Below, one piece after another: positions 11,846-20,621 of a stretch of DNA of 47,034 nt; position 1 is the first letter of the stretch; the number at the start of each line of letters is the position of its first letter. The stretch comes from Priapulus caudatus (Eukaryota; Priapulida; Priapulimorpha; Priapulimorphida; Priapulidae), in the NCBI RefSeq assembly GCF_000485595.1, contig NW_014577179.1, positions 291,955 through 338,988 on the forward strand, read 5' to 3'. The notes beneath the pieces are model-generated. The model was not told where the DNA came from. It made no database searches and saw only the letters and a program-made list of their open reading frames with translations. A program made the translations under genes and the position numbers.

Positions 11846-12050
11846 ATTGTTAACTGTCGCGATACTGCTGTGTAAACCACGGCAAGTTGTCAACTGTCAC
11901 GATACCACTGTGTTGACCGCTGCAAGTCGTCAACTGTTTGAAGTCGTCAACTTTTGCAAGTCATAAACGTCTGCAAGTCGTTAACTGTTGCGAATCATAA
12001 ACTATTGCAAACTGTCAACTGTCGCGTCACCCGTAGCGTCAACCGTCATA
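11846..12050. repeat. Degenerate tandem array of GTYAACTGTYGC words
   Basis: About ten imperfect copies of a 13-22 bp unit around GTCAACTGTCGCGA lie between the pygopus stop and the CCDC50-like ATG. Many contain YAACTG, which matches the Myb-type recognition core. The array is kept, with some decay, in copy B (about 24255-24450). It could be 3' UTR of pygopus, leader of the next gene, or plain minisatellite. Confidence 0.6.
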
Positions 12051-12139
12051 TAGACTGATATATCGCGATATCTGACTTTTTGCCGATCTTCGACTCTAAA
12101 CCTACGGCCGGCCGGCAGCCCAGCGCGTCACCGTCAACG

Positions 12140-12520
12140 ATGAAAGCGGCGGCGGCGGCGGCGGCGGCGGCTCAGGGCGAGGGTGCCACCACGCAGGCCG
12201 ACACCTGCCCGCGCGACACTTTCCCGCGTTGGGGCGCGAACGAGGGCAGCGCATTCACTCGCTACCTGCGCGATGACGACCGGCTCGCGCGGCGCCCCCT
12301 GGCGGTCGCGGCCGTCGACGACGACGACGACGAGCATCAGCAAATGGAGCAGCGGGACGCGCGGATCGCGCTGCGCCTCCAGGTGGCGCTGCAGCAGGAG
12401 GAGACGCAGCGACAGCGCAGCATCGAGGACGCCGACCAGAAGCTCGCGCGCCGCCTCCAGGAGAAGGAGCAGCGTCGCTACGACCGCCACCAGGAGCGCA
12501 AGCAGCAGCGCGAGCGCGAG

Positions 12521-12552
<32 letters not shown>

Positions 12553-12700
12553 CCAGCATCCGCAGAAGGAGGAGGAAAAAGAGACGGAGTCGGGAGACGC
12601 GCGCGAAACTTTTGTCGCCGTCTCGTGCGACGACCAGCTGAACCTCGTACTCGACCAGGTGGCGCTGGAGGACGCCTCGCCGCCGCAGGGGCGTACGTAG
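12140..12700 (+). CDS. CCDC50/Ymer-like protein, copy A, truncated at a rearrangement
   Basis: The first ATG of the open frame follows GTCAACG and is also present in copy B. The protein starts MKAAAAAAAA, has an Asp run (AVDDDDDEH), and then a charged coiled coil at about residues 70-145 containing DARIALRLQ and DADQKLARRLQEKEQRR. This resembles the paired LQEKE helices of CCDC50, a ubiquitin-binding regulator of NF-kB and EGFR signalling. A poly-Gln stretch follows. At 12688 the homology to copy B stops, and the frame runs a few codons into the inverted-repeat arm before a stop. Low-complexity composition makes the family call tentative. Confidence 0.5.
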
Positions 12701-12758
12701 TCGGCTCTCGACCTGTGTTCTCGACTGTTGAACCTCGTACCTGTCTCACGCGTAGCAG

Positions 12759-13090
12759 GAACAGCCTGAAGGAGATGTTCAACCCTCGCTTCGCCAGCAT
12801 CTTCCGCACGCACACGAACCCGACGTACTTCAGCCGCCGGCTCGCCCGCTTCGCCGACATCTACACGTCGTCCGTCACCAACCGGATGCACTACCCGACG
12901 AAGCACACGTACTACCCGCAGCGCGCCGCCCTGCCGCACCGAGCTCGACTGGGCGCTCCGGTATGGCTTCCCTGATCGTGTTCCGGTCGGCCGAGCAGCC
13001 GCACGGGTAGAGTGGGGCACGCGGGACGCCTGCACGTTTATCACGCGCGCGCGCCGCACCGGGAACCTCGGCGTGTTCTCGGTGCGCTAA
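12759..13090 (+). CDS. Unrecognised terminal exon
   Basis: The acceptor CGCGTAGCAG is followed by a phase-2 exon that begins NSLKEMFNPRFASIFR and continues with TNPTYFSRRLARFADIY and MHYPTKHTYYP. In the sequence as given this frame ends VWLP-stop at about 12975. A shift of one frame near 12925 would instead give TELDWALRYGFPDRV and end GVFSVR-stop at 13090, which reads more like natural protein. I do not recognise the family. The residue make-up is globular, not low-complexity, and the exon is repeated in the left arm at 1669-1985. Confidence 0.45.
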
Positions 13091-13378
13091 CGACGTTCGT
13101 TGCGGCGGCGTTGTCCACGTTGCAGCAAACTTTACGGCCTGTGCGTGTAGGTGGTGCCATTTTAAGTTGAGATTACTTTACGGTGACGTCAGCTTTTGCA
13201 TGTTACGGCACGTTACGTAGTGGGATTGCTTTAATGGTCGTCTGTTGTTTGAGCATGAAATTGGATTGGTGTAGTTTTCGTCAGCCCATGTGTTCTGGTA
13301 GACAAGATTTGTTGCACACTAATTACCACAAGGTTCAACACCACGTCATATTGGAGTCGGTGTGTTTATTTGAACGAC

Positions 13379-13417
13379 ACATTACAGTACAATTACATTT
13401 CAATTGTACTGTAATGT
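13379..13417. other. Perfect 16-bp stem hairpin (right arm)
   Basis: Counterpart of 1342-1380, with the stem intact in both arms and the loop differing only by orientation. Confidence 0.7.
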
Positions 13418-13733
13418 ACCCGTTACACGGTGTTAGATCGCAGTACGATTTATTTTTGATTGTTTTCATTGCTGCACCTTCCTACCAACTCGCGCGTTCC
13501 CGCAGGTGCCAATATTGTGTCACCGTTTCTTTTTGTTTCACTGAGTGTGCTCTCTGAATGTTTTTGTTTGCTTGTCGCAGGTGCTGCCTTCTATAACGTT
13601 GATGCGACGTTGACCGAGACATTGTCGCCAATAAGCGTGCATACGCCTGTTGACACGTATAGAGGTTTCCGCGACTTGGTCTAAAAATAGCAATATTACC
13701 TACAATCCCGTGCTGCCGGCCATATCGGTTACA

Positions 13734-13739
13734 AATAAA
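13734..13739 (+). promoter_or_regulatory. AATAAA polyadenylation signal (candidate)
   Basis: AATAAA lies about 650 bp downstream of the unrecognised terminal exon on the same strand. It fits a 3' UTR end, but no cleavage site can be shown. Confidence 0.3.
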
Positions 13740-14108
13740 GCGAACACGCGTCGCGTATAATGTGCCACTCTGCACAATCAACCGATTTTACATTAGCTAT
13801 AGTGTTATTATTGCAATAGATATTAGAAGTAAGAGGATCCCGATTTACCAGACAGGTTTATCAGTGTGGGTTTTAGGTGCTGCAGTTCAATGAGGCTGCC
13901 ACACAGTCGGCAGATTCGTAGATTGAGCAGATCGGAAGATTGCACGCAACACATATTATGTTCATAGACTTGAGTTGTGTTTACGATTGTGAGTAGTTTC
14001 AGAAATTTCAGCCGATTTTACTGATCTATTCTAGCTATCAACGCAGTTTTTTACAAGTAGGCTAGTGTATGCACGTTTGTCGACTGTCTGTAGTGTACGT
14101 AGTATGTG

Positions 14109-15117
14109 TAAGTAGGGGGACCGGGGAGAATTGTAAGCACTTTTTTCCAAATCTGACCATTAACATACTTTATTATAGGTTACATAGTTACTTCAAGGTT
14201 CTGAAATTAAAAGATGCATATCTTGGCTTGAAATATGACTAAGTTTTGGTTAAGTAAAACAAGTTTTTTGAAGGGCGCATTATCATTTGCAAAGCCCTTG
14301 GAAGTCAAGTGTTTAGCACGCTTGGCGCACAACACGGGGGCAATTGTACACACCAATGGGCAATTTAACACATACAATTGTAGCGCAGCAAGATCATATC
14401 CCTCAGCAATTTTTTTTTTTTTATAAAGGTGACAGTTGGGCAGATTTTCAAGCAATTAAACAAGCAATTTTATAGGAACACACATAAAATAGATTTTACA
14501 ATAAACAACTATACGAATGCTCGACTCATGTTACATATGATAAAATAATAATAGGAGGCTACTTATTGGCCTTGTGAGACAAAACATATTTACAGACGCC
14601 TTAATTCAAGAGTTATGTAGTTCTGCATGTCTGAGCTTATAGATAGGCTAGCTTTTTCAGCATTTTGTAAAACACATACGTTTTATACATGCAAGGGCAA
14701 TTGTAAGCACGTTTGTACATTTGGCCGCCGCGAGAGACGGCGATAATTTTGGGGGGTGTTTTTTGGGTATCTTAGGGCATGTAATTCGTCGATGAATTCT
14801 TACGCAAATGAGGCATAAAACCTAATTTTTTTATGATATACAATGACAGTGATAGCTCAAGTACATATTTCATGTCCAGAAAAAAAAACATTATGTAATT
14901 CGAGATTTTAACTACCTGCTAAAATCATATGATTGTTCTGGCGATGTCAATGTTGCCTCGATGCGTAAACCTGCCTACCTTCAGGACAGTCATGTGGGGC
15001 AATAAAAGTGCATGGCGCCTGTGAAGAGCGTATATATAGCAGGTTTGCGACTAGAAATGAGGGTCCTTGTTAACAATTTGCCGTGTGTTACAATTGTCGC
15101 CCGGTCTCCGCCTACTT
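14109..15117. mobile_element. 1-kb non-autonomous DNA transposon with ATTGTAACAC ends
   Basis: The left end reads AGTAGGGGGACCGGGG then AGAATTGTAAGCAC. The right end, reverse-complemented, reads AGTAGGCGGAGACCGGG then CGACAATTGTAACAC. The terminal core GGGCAATTGTA recurs internally near 14338, 14358 and 14697, as subterminal transposase-binding repeats often do. No transposase frame is visible. The truncated relative at 1-643 sits at the equivalent point of the left arm. Confidence 0.6.
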
Positions 15118-15167
15118 TGATTCACATAGACAACGTAGCCAGAAGGCACGGGCTATCTCGAGAAAAT

Positions 15168-15828
15168 TGCGCTGCCCGTGGCTACCGACCCCCGTTGACA
15201 ACTACAGCACTGGAATGGCATCTGCCTTCTGAAATTTTGATAAACGTATGTTTTACTAGAGACGTTTTAAAAATGAAAAAATAATGAGAAACAACCAGAT
15301 TTGAAACACAACAGTTGGCGGGCATATTTTCACCTTATACAAACTCAGGAATATACTTCGGTCGTCAGTCTGAGCACGGCCCATGCTCCCCCCCCCAACA
15401 GTGAGATGAATTGAATTTTCCCATTGCAATCCCGTGAAAATTCAATATCCCATCTACAATTAGGTCTATTCAAAATTTTGATGAAGCAAGGATTAGACTT
15501 TGGGGATTGAGAAAAAAAATCGTATATGGGGGGGGGCGTCGCAAAATTTGACCGTGTGAGTTTCAGTAAAATAATGTCATTCTTGGAACGAGGTTACAAG
15601 GGCATTTTACAGTAGATGTATGTCACGTTCCATTTCTGTAATAATACAATTAGGCAGAGTTAAGGAATAGCGATGACGGGATTTGTAGATAAAAATCGGC
15701 AGATTTATTGTCAGTAAATATAAAAAAATCCGTATTTTATTCTGAAGTAGGGGGGATGAACGCACCGCACCTCAATTAAGTTTGAGGAGATATACGCCGC
15801 ATGCACCCGGCTATGGCTACGGGCCTCG
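15168..15828. mobile_element. Possible MITE with GCCCGTRGC ends
   Basis: The left border near 15170 reads GCCCGTGGCTACCGACC. The right border near 15828, reverse-complemented, reads GCCCGTAGCCATAGCCGG. The match is short and I see no target duplication. The interior has G and C homopolymer runs common in such elements. Confidence 0.3.
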
Positions 15829-16155
15829 CGGTCAGATGAACTCAAATTTGACTTTTGATATGCTAAATATTAATAATATGAATTTTTTCTTTTTTTTTCC
15901 TTGTTAAGAGAGTCCATACCATCAACAGGCGCCCGGCGAACGATTTTTGAAGGTGGGGGTGGCTCAATTTGTTACCCACACTCACACAGAGTGAAACATA
16001 GAGTATTAATCGAGAGGGTGGTAAGAAAGCAGGCGGGGCTATGCGGGTCTCCCGCATACGGACCCCCCCAGAAGATTTTGACAAATGCCCCCATCTCTTC
16101 TTACCTGAAAGCTAAGGCTGGGGAAATATTGTACACGCCATCCCCCACTGCATAA
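15829..16155. other. Gene-free stretch with G/C runs
   Basis: No supportable gene. It has MITE-like text with GGGGGTGG and CCCCCC runs, but I could not define paired ends. Confidence 0.4.
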
Positions 16156-16189
16156 GTGGGGGGGCCACACGGGGGTGCATCCCCATCCC

Positions 16190-17010
16190 CCGCTATATAC
16201 GCTCTCTGCCTACTCACCCACGGTCCCTCTCTCACCGCCGACCACGCCCGCATCTCTCATCGCCACCATGCTGCTCTCGCGCGCGACGGCACGCCCCTCT
16301 CTACGCGACCACGCCCCTGCTGCACCGCGACGGCACGCCGCCTCTCTCAGAGGACTGCCGACCACGCCCTCTCACCGCGACCACGCCCTCTCTCACTTCC
16401 GACACGCCTCTGCACCGCGACCACGGCCCTCTCACTGCGACCAGCCACTCTCCGATCACGCCGACCACGCCCTCTAGCGCGGACACGGCCGCTCTGCTTC
16501 ACTCGACCACGCCGCTCATCTCACTCGCGACGCACGCGCTCTCTGCGCCGCGACCGGCACGCCCTCTCTACAGCGCCGACCACGCCCTCTCGGCCGCGAC
16601 GCACCGCGTAGTGGGGGCGTGGGAATGCCGGCCTCTTCTACGCCCGACCACGCCCTGCTCTGCATGGCCGACCACGCGCCTCTCACTGCGACCGCTACGC
16701 CGACTGCCTCTCACCGCGCGACACGCCGTGCTCACCGCGAGCACGGCTGCTCTCACTCGACTAACGCGCGCTCGTCTTCGGCGCGACACGCCCGCTCTGC
16801 TCACCCGACCAGCGCCCCTCTCACCGGACACACGCTGCTACGTCACGCCGACCACGCGCCCTGCTGCCTCGCCGCGGACCACGCCACTCTCTACTCCGAC
16901 CAACGCCTATCAGCTCGACAGCGCCGCTCCTCACCGCGAGCACGCCCTACCTGACGCCGCACCACGCGCGGTCTCTCTGCCGCGATCACGCTCTCCTCAC
17001 GCGGGTGTAT
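16190..17010. repeat. GC-rich minisatellite, unit about 19 bp
   Basis: Roughly forty degenerate copies of CTCTCACCGCGACCACGCC, with frequent one-base indels that change the frame from unit to unit. The arginine/threonine/proline-rich open frames here are by-products of the repeat. Irregular unit length is compatible with unpolished long-read consensus. Confidence 0.85.
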
Positions 17011-17270
17011 GCATCTGACATTTTGGTCTCAGTCTAATTACGTATTTGTGTCGTTCTTGTTGGGCAGAAATATGACAACCTTGGCTTTTCAGTTTAATTA
17101 TTTCTCAGGTACTTGGATTTAAAAAATACTTATCCTATTATTTTTAGTTTTGCACGCTGTTGTACTACATTTATTAAACTAAATGACGCGAGAGATTTGC
17201 GTAGCAAACGTCACAGTGAGCTGGGTCGCCATTTAGAACTTGTAACATGTCTCTATATAGAGACTTTCTA

Positions 17271-17788
17271 CAGTGGCGTAGGCAGGCAATTGAACAGGGG
17301 GTGCAAGGCGAGGGGAGCGAGCGACCGAGGGGGTAGGGTGTGGGAGGGGTATCCCCTCCCACGTGAAGGAGATTTTTGAAAATTCGTGCATGAAATGGCA
17401 TTTTCCTGCACACTAAATTCGTATTAGGTGTAAGCTTATATGAGAAGTGGCACATGCTAATGCCCTTATAAGCCCACTCACGTCGTTTTTATTTTTTCCA
17501 CTCCGGATCCGATCAAACGTGGGACGATGGCCCTGCTGTGCGCCGGAAGGCTCTGAGGTTACACAGCGACCAGTTGGTGCAGCCGCTTGCTAGAGCCCAG
17601 TGAAATGGTGAGACTTTGGACAATGCTCATTTAGAGGAATGTTGAGTTCGCAGATGCAGAAGTAACAGAATTGTGGCGCAGTCCTGTGAAGACGGGTTGA
17701 GAGCAAGGCATAAATTTTGTTTTTGTTTTGTTTGCTATCAACAGGGGGGCCATGGCCCCTTGTGGCCCCCGCTTCCGCTACGCCAGTG
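17271..17788. mobile_element. 518-bp MITE with CASTGGCGTAG ends
   Basis: The left end reads CAGTGGCGTAGGCAGG, and the right end, reverse-complemented, reads CACTGGCGTAGCGGAAG. The interior has a G-rich block followed by GGGAGGGGTATCCCCTCCC, a strong inverted repeat. I find no convincing target duplication. hAT-like by its terminus only. Confidence 0.55.
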
Positions 17789-18037
17789 CATGTCTGATTG
17801 TATAACGTACATTGGTATACCAATCGTGGTGCCCCCATGTGTAAGAATTGTGGTCAACACTGTACTAAGAATCCGTGATAACATTGTTAAGCATGAGTGA
17901 TAACATTGGTATAAGCAATCATGGTACATTGTATTAGGACCAGTACACAGCGCGCGCTACATAACTTGCTAGAGAGGAAACACGACTGCGGGAAGGAGGT
18001 TTATGACAACGTAAAACAAACTGTTATCAAAACAATT

Positions 18038-18062
18038 NNNNNNNNNNNNNNNNNNNNNNNNN
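18038..18062. other. Assembly gap (25 N)
   Basis: Run of N. Sequence quality changes across it: frames before the gap are clean, whereas the locus after it is riddled with small indels. Confidence 1.
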
Positions 18063-18511
18063 ACAAAAGAGAATCCTTTGTGCACATTTATTAGGGCAAT
18101 TATAATGATACATGTGGCAGAGCTCTAAACATATCCATATCTCTATATAATATACAATGGGGCTATGTAGCTCCCTGTCCCAGATCGTGTAACACGTGCA
18201 ACTTTTAGCACATCGGCGGATTTCTGCAGTAATCGATCGCGAATTTCGTTTCGAGAAGGAATTTGTCGATTTCCTAGCTCCTGCACAGACATTCTTATAT
18301 ACGCCTACAATGATAAGATATTAACATTATTTATTATATTATTAAGGTACACACCGGATTTTCGGAACCCTTGTTCCAAGGCCTTTCCGGTTCTAAATCC
18401 ATTTTTCTGGACCAACACAAAGAGGTCACAATAATAATTCAAGCAATACACCTCTGAGGCAAGCTAAATACCTCCGATGTTCTCTAAACGCACCATGCAC
18501 TGTAGAACATT

Positions 18512-20300
18512 CAATGGGTTAGCCGCTAAAACAGTTGGCCGCTGGGGGCAGCACTATTCAGAGGTGAAGATTATCCGCGTAGCTGACCATATGCACAGCA
18601 CACGATACGAGTGGGGGAAGTGTGGTTTTATGTCTTTTGTGTGTGCTTGAGGAGTTATGTAATCTCATCGTTTATTAAAAGATTCACGGTGATATAGTGG
18701 GCATATGTGAAGTGGGTGTTTATTCTTTTGGCGTGTGTCTGAGGAAGTTATGTAAGTATTTTATTTGAGATTCATGTAAGTGTATTGTAGTAGCATGTGA
18801 TGACCTGCAGAAGAGTCCCCGGTACTGTCGTGACACGGCACCTGATATTCGCGGCTGACAATATATAGCGTGCGTGGGTGTGCACGTCCATCGTGTGTGG
18901 CGTGCGTGTGCACGTACAATGTACGTGCGTGCGTGTGGTCATATCAAGTATCGTGCAGTCGCGTGCGTGTGTGCGTGGGTTGTGCACGTCCACTGTGTGC
19001 GTGCGTGTGCACGTATCATGTGCGTGCGTGCGTGTGCACAGTACTCGGCGTGTGCACGTACTCGGCGTGCATGCGTGCGTAGGTGGCTGTGTACGTAACC
19101 AGTTGCTGCATGGCGTACGTGTGTTGCTTGGCGTCGCATATGTGAAGTGGGTTGTTGATGTTCTTTTGTGTTGCTTCAGGAGTTTATGTACATATGTTTA
19201 TTGAGATTCACGGGATATTAGTGGTGCAGTATGTGAATGTGTTGATTCTTATTGTTGGTGCTCAGTGAGTTTCATGTAATATGTTTCTTGAGATTATTAA
19301 AGCTACAAGACTCAAGTTGGAATACAAACTATGTATTCTGTGATTTCTAATGCAGCCCAATTACTAGCAGACACTTAGGCATTACCTGCTCGACATATAG
19401 CTTCCCTAAAGTTCAGGAAATCATGAAGCACACCTAACAATTCTTTCACGCGAGAGAGAAATCTTCTGAAGGGGCATAGGTCTCTTTTTAAATATTTTAA
19501 ATGTCTTGCTTAGACCAATGACCTCGCTAACATAATGCCTCTGGATGCATACGTCCTATCCCTAAAACTGTCTCTGCATTAAAGTTGGGATTTCCTATTG
19601 GGGCATTGACGGCGTGTTTACATGGCACATTACAGCGGTCAACCTTGAGTCTCTTTTCTGTTCGTCTAAAAATAAGACATATTTGAAGAAACGTTAATGA
19701 AAATATATTTATTAAAAAATGCGTGGTGGCAACGAAAGGGCTATAGCACTCGAGAGCTAATCTCAATATAACAATCAATTAAAACATGATAGAATGAATG
19801 CCGCGTGATGTAAATAGCGAATACCTCCGGTACCACTCCAGGTACTGGTACCTCGTGATTAGAGACACTGCCTCGATATTTTAACCAATTATGCAAGTGA
19901 AGCGTGGGCATGGATAATTATCTGCTCTGTAGCGGATTAATGCTGTCAAATGATAACACTAACAGTTGTTTTTATAATCTTATACTGCAGGAATAGACGC
20001 AAGAAAACTACCTGCAAACCTCAAAGTCAAAATGAGCAGATCAACTTATGTTTACAACTTATTTGCGAATTACACTACTTAAAAGTGTGCTAAGTGAGGT
20101 ACAGCCTTCTGCTGAAGTGATCGGCTCAGACTTTTACTGAAAGGCATTTTTAACTTGGTCTATGATCGCTATGACGATGCGACCTACGGTGGCATTCGTG
20201 GATTCCTGTATCTTTTCAACTGAGCGGTTGATTCGCGCAATCGTTGTCACCTCTAACTCCCGCTGCGCCCCGCTGACAAAGCTAGGCGCTAACCCCATTG
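18512..20300. mobile_element. 1.8-kb transposon nested in the MITE of copy B only
   Basis: The left end reads CAATGGGTTAGCCGCTA, and the right end, reverse-complemented, reads CAATGGGGTTAGCGCCTAG. In copy A the flanks are joined directly (GAAACTTAAATTGAACAAAT, about 7946-7965), so copy A is the empty site. No transposase frame is visible. The target duplication is blurred by nearby indels, with an ATTG-like word on both sides. It carries its own minisatellite and TG-rich tract. Confidence 0.7.
18611..19300. repeat. Four 75-85 bp repeats around a TG-rich tract
   Basis: Units of the form TGTGAAGTGGGTGTTTATTC, GTGCTTGAGGAGTTATGTAA and TTTATTGAGATTCACG start near 18611, 18700, 19139 and 19228. 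A GTGCGTGTGCACGTA tract (18866-19100) separates the second from the third unit. Confidence 0.6.
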
Positions 20301-20621
20301 AACAAATTTATTTGTGTGTTTTTTTTTATCACTGACACTTGCACCTGCCTTAGAAGCCATAGCTAGGGTAAAAATTGAGTAAAATAAGGTATGAATTGCC
20401 ATAAAATCAAGAGCTCAGCCCTCAGCACAATGCGGCGAGTTTAAACAATGCCCGCAATGCCTGCACCGCCATCTGTGGCCACCCAGTAAACTAATACGAA
20501 TTTCAAATGAATTTTATCCGGACTAAAAGAGCTTCCGGAACGCATGGCAGTGTCCGGAAAATTGGTGGGTACCTGTACTAAAAATATAACAGTGTCTGTG
20601 CTTTTTCTTCATTGCACTCAG

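Larger units (their letters stand above)
7540..12688 (+). repeat. Copy A of the duplicated pygopus/CCDC50-like locus
   Basis: This stretch aligns co-linearly with 18063-25100. Copy A has intact splice sites and open frames, whereas copy B carries many one-base indels. Copy A lacks the 1.8-kb insertion found in copy B and ends abruptly at 12688, where copy B continues the exon. Allelic haplotypes both kept in the assembly, or one locus assembled twice, are the likely explanations. Confidence 0.85.
12688..14790 (+). repeat. Right arm of the window-scale inverted repeat
   Basis: This is the inverse of 1-2056, separated from it by about 10.6 kb. The left border coincides exactly with the point where copy A stops matching copy B (after GCCGCCGCAG). 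The rearranged boundary and the arm boundary are therefore the same junction. Confidence 0.75.
18345..20575. mobile_element. Tigger/pogo-like MITE, copy B, split by a nested insertion
   Basis: Same element as 7788-8220, with ends GGTACACACCGG and TTGGTGGGTACCTG. It is interrupted at 18512-20300 by an unrelated transposon, so its two halves lie about 1.8 kb apart. Confidence 0.65.

Noticed and set aside
11366-11893. Antisense open frame of 175 codons opposite the PHD exon
   Set aside because: It is the shadow of the pygopus exon, whose plus-strand frame has the zinc-ligand pattern and matching splice phases.
16156-17018. Arg/Thr/Pro-rich protein of about 150 and 135 residues
   Set aside because: By-product of the 19-bp minisatellite, with the frame changing from unit to unit.
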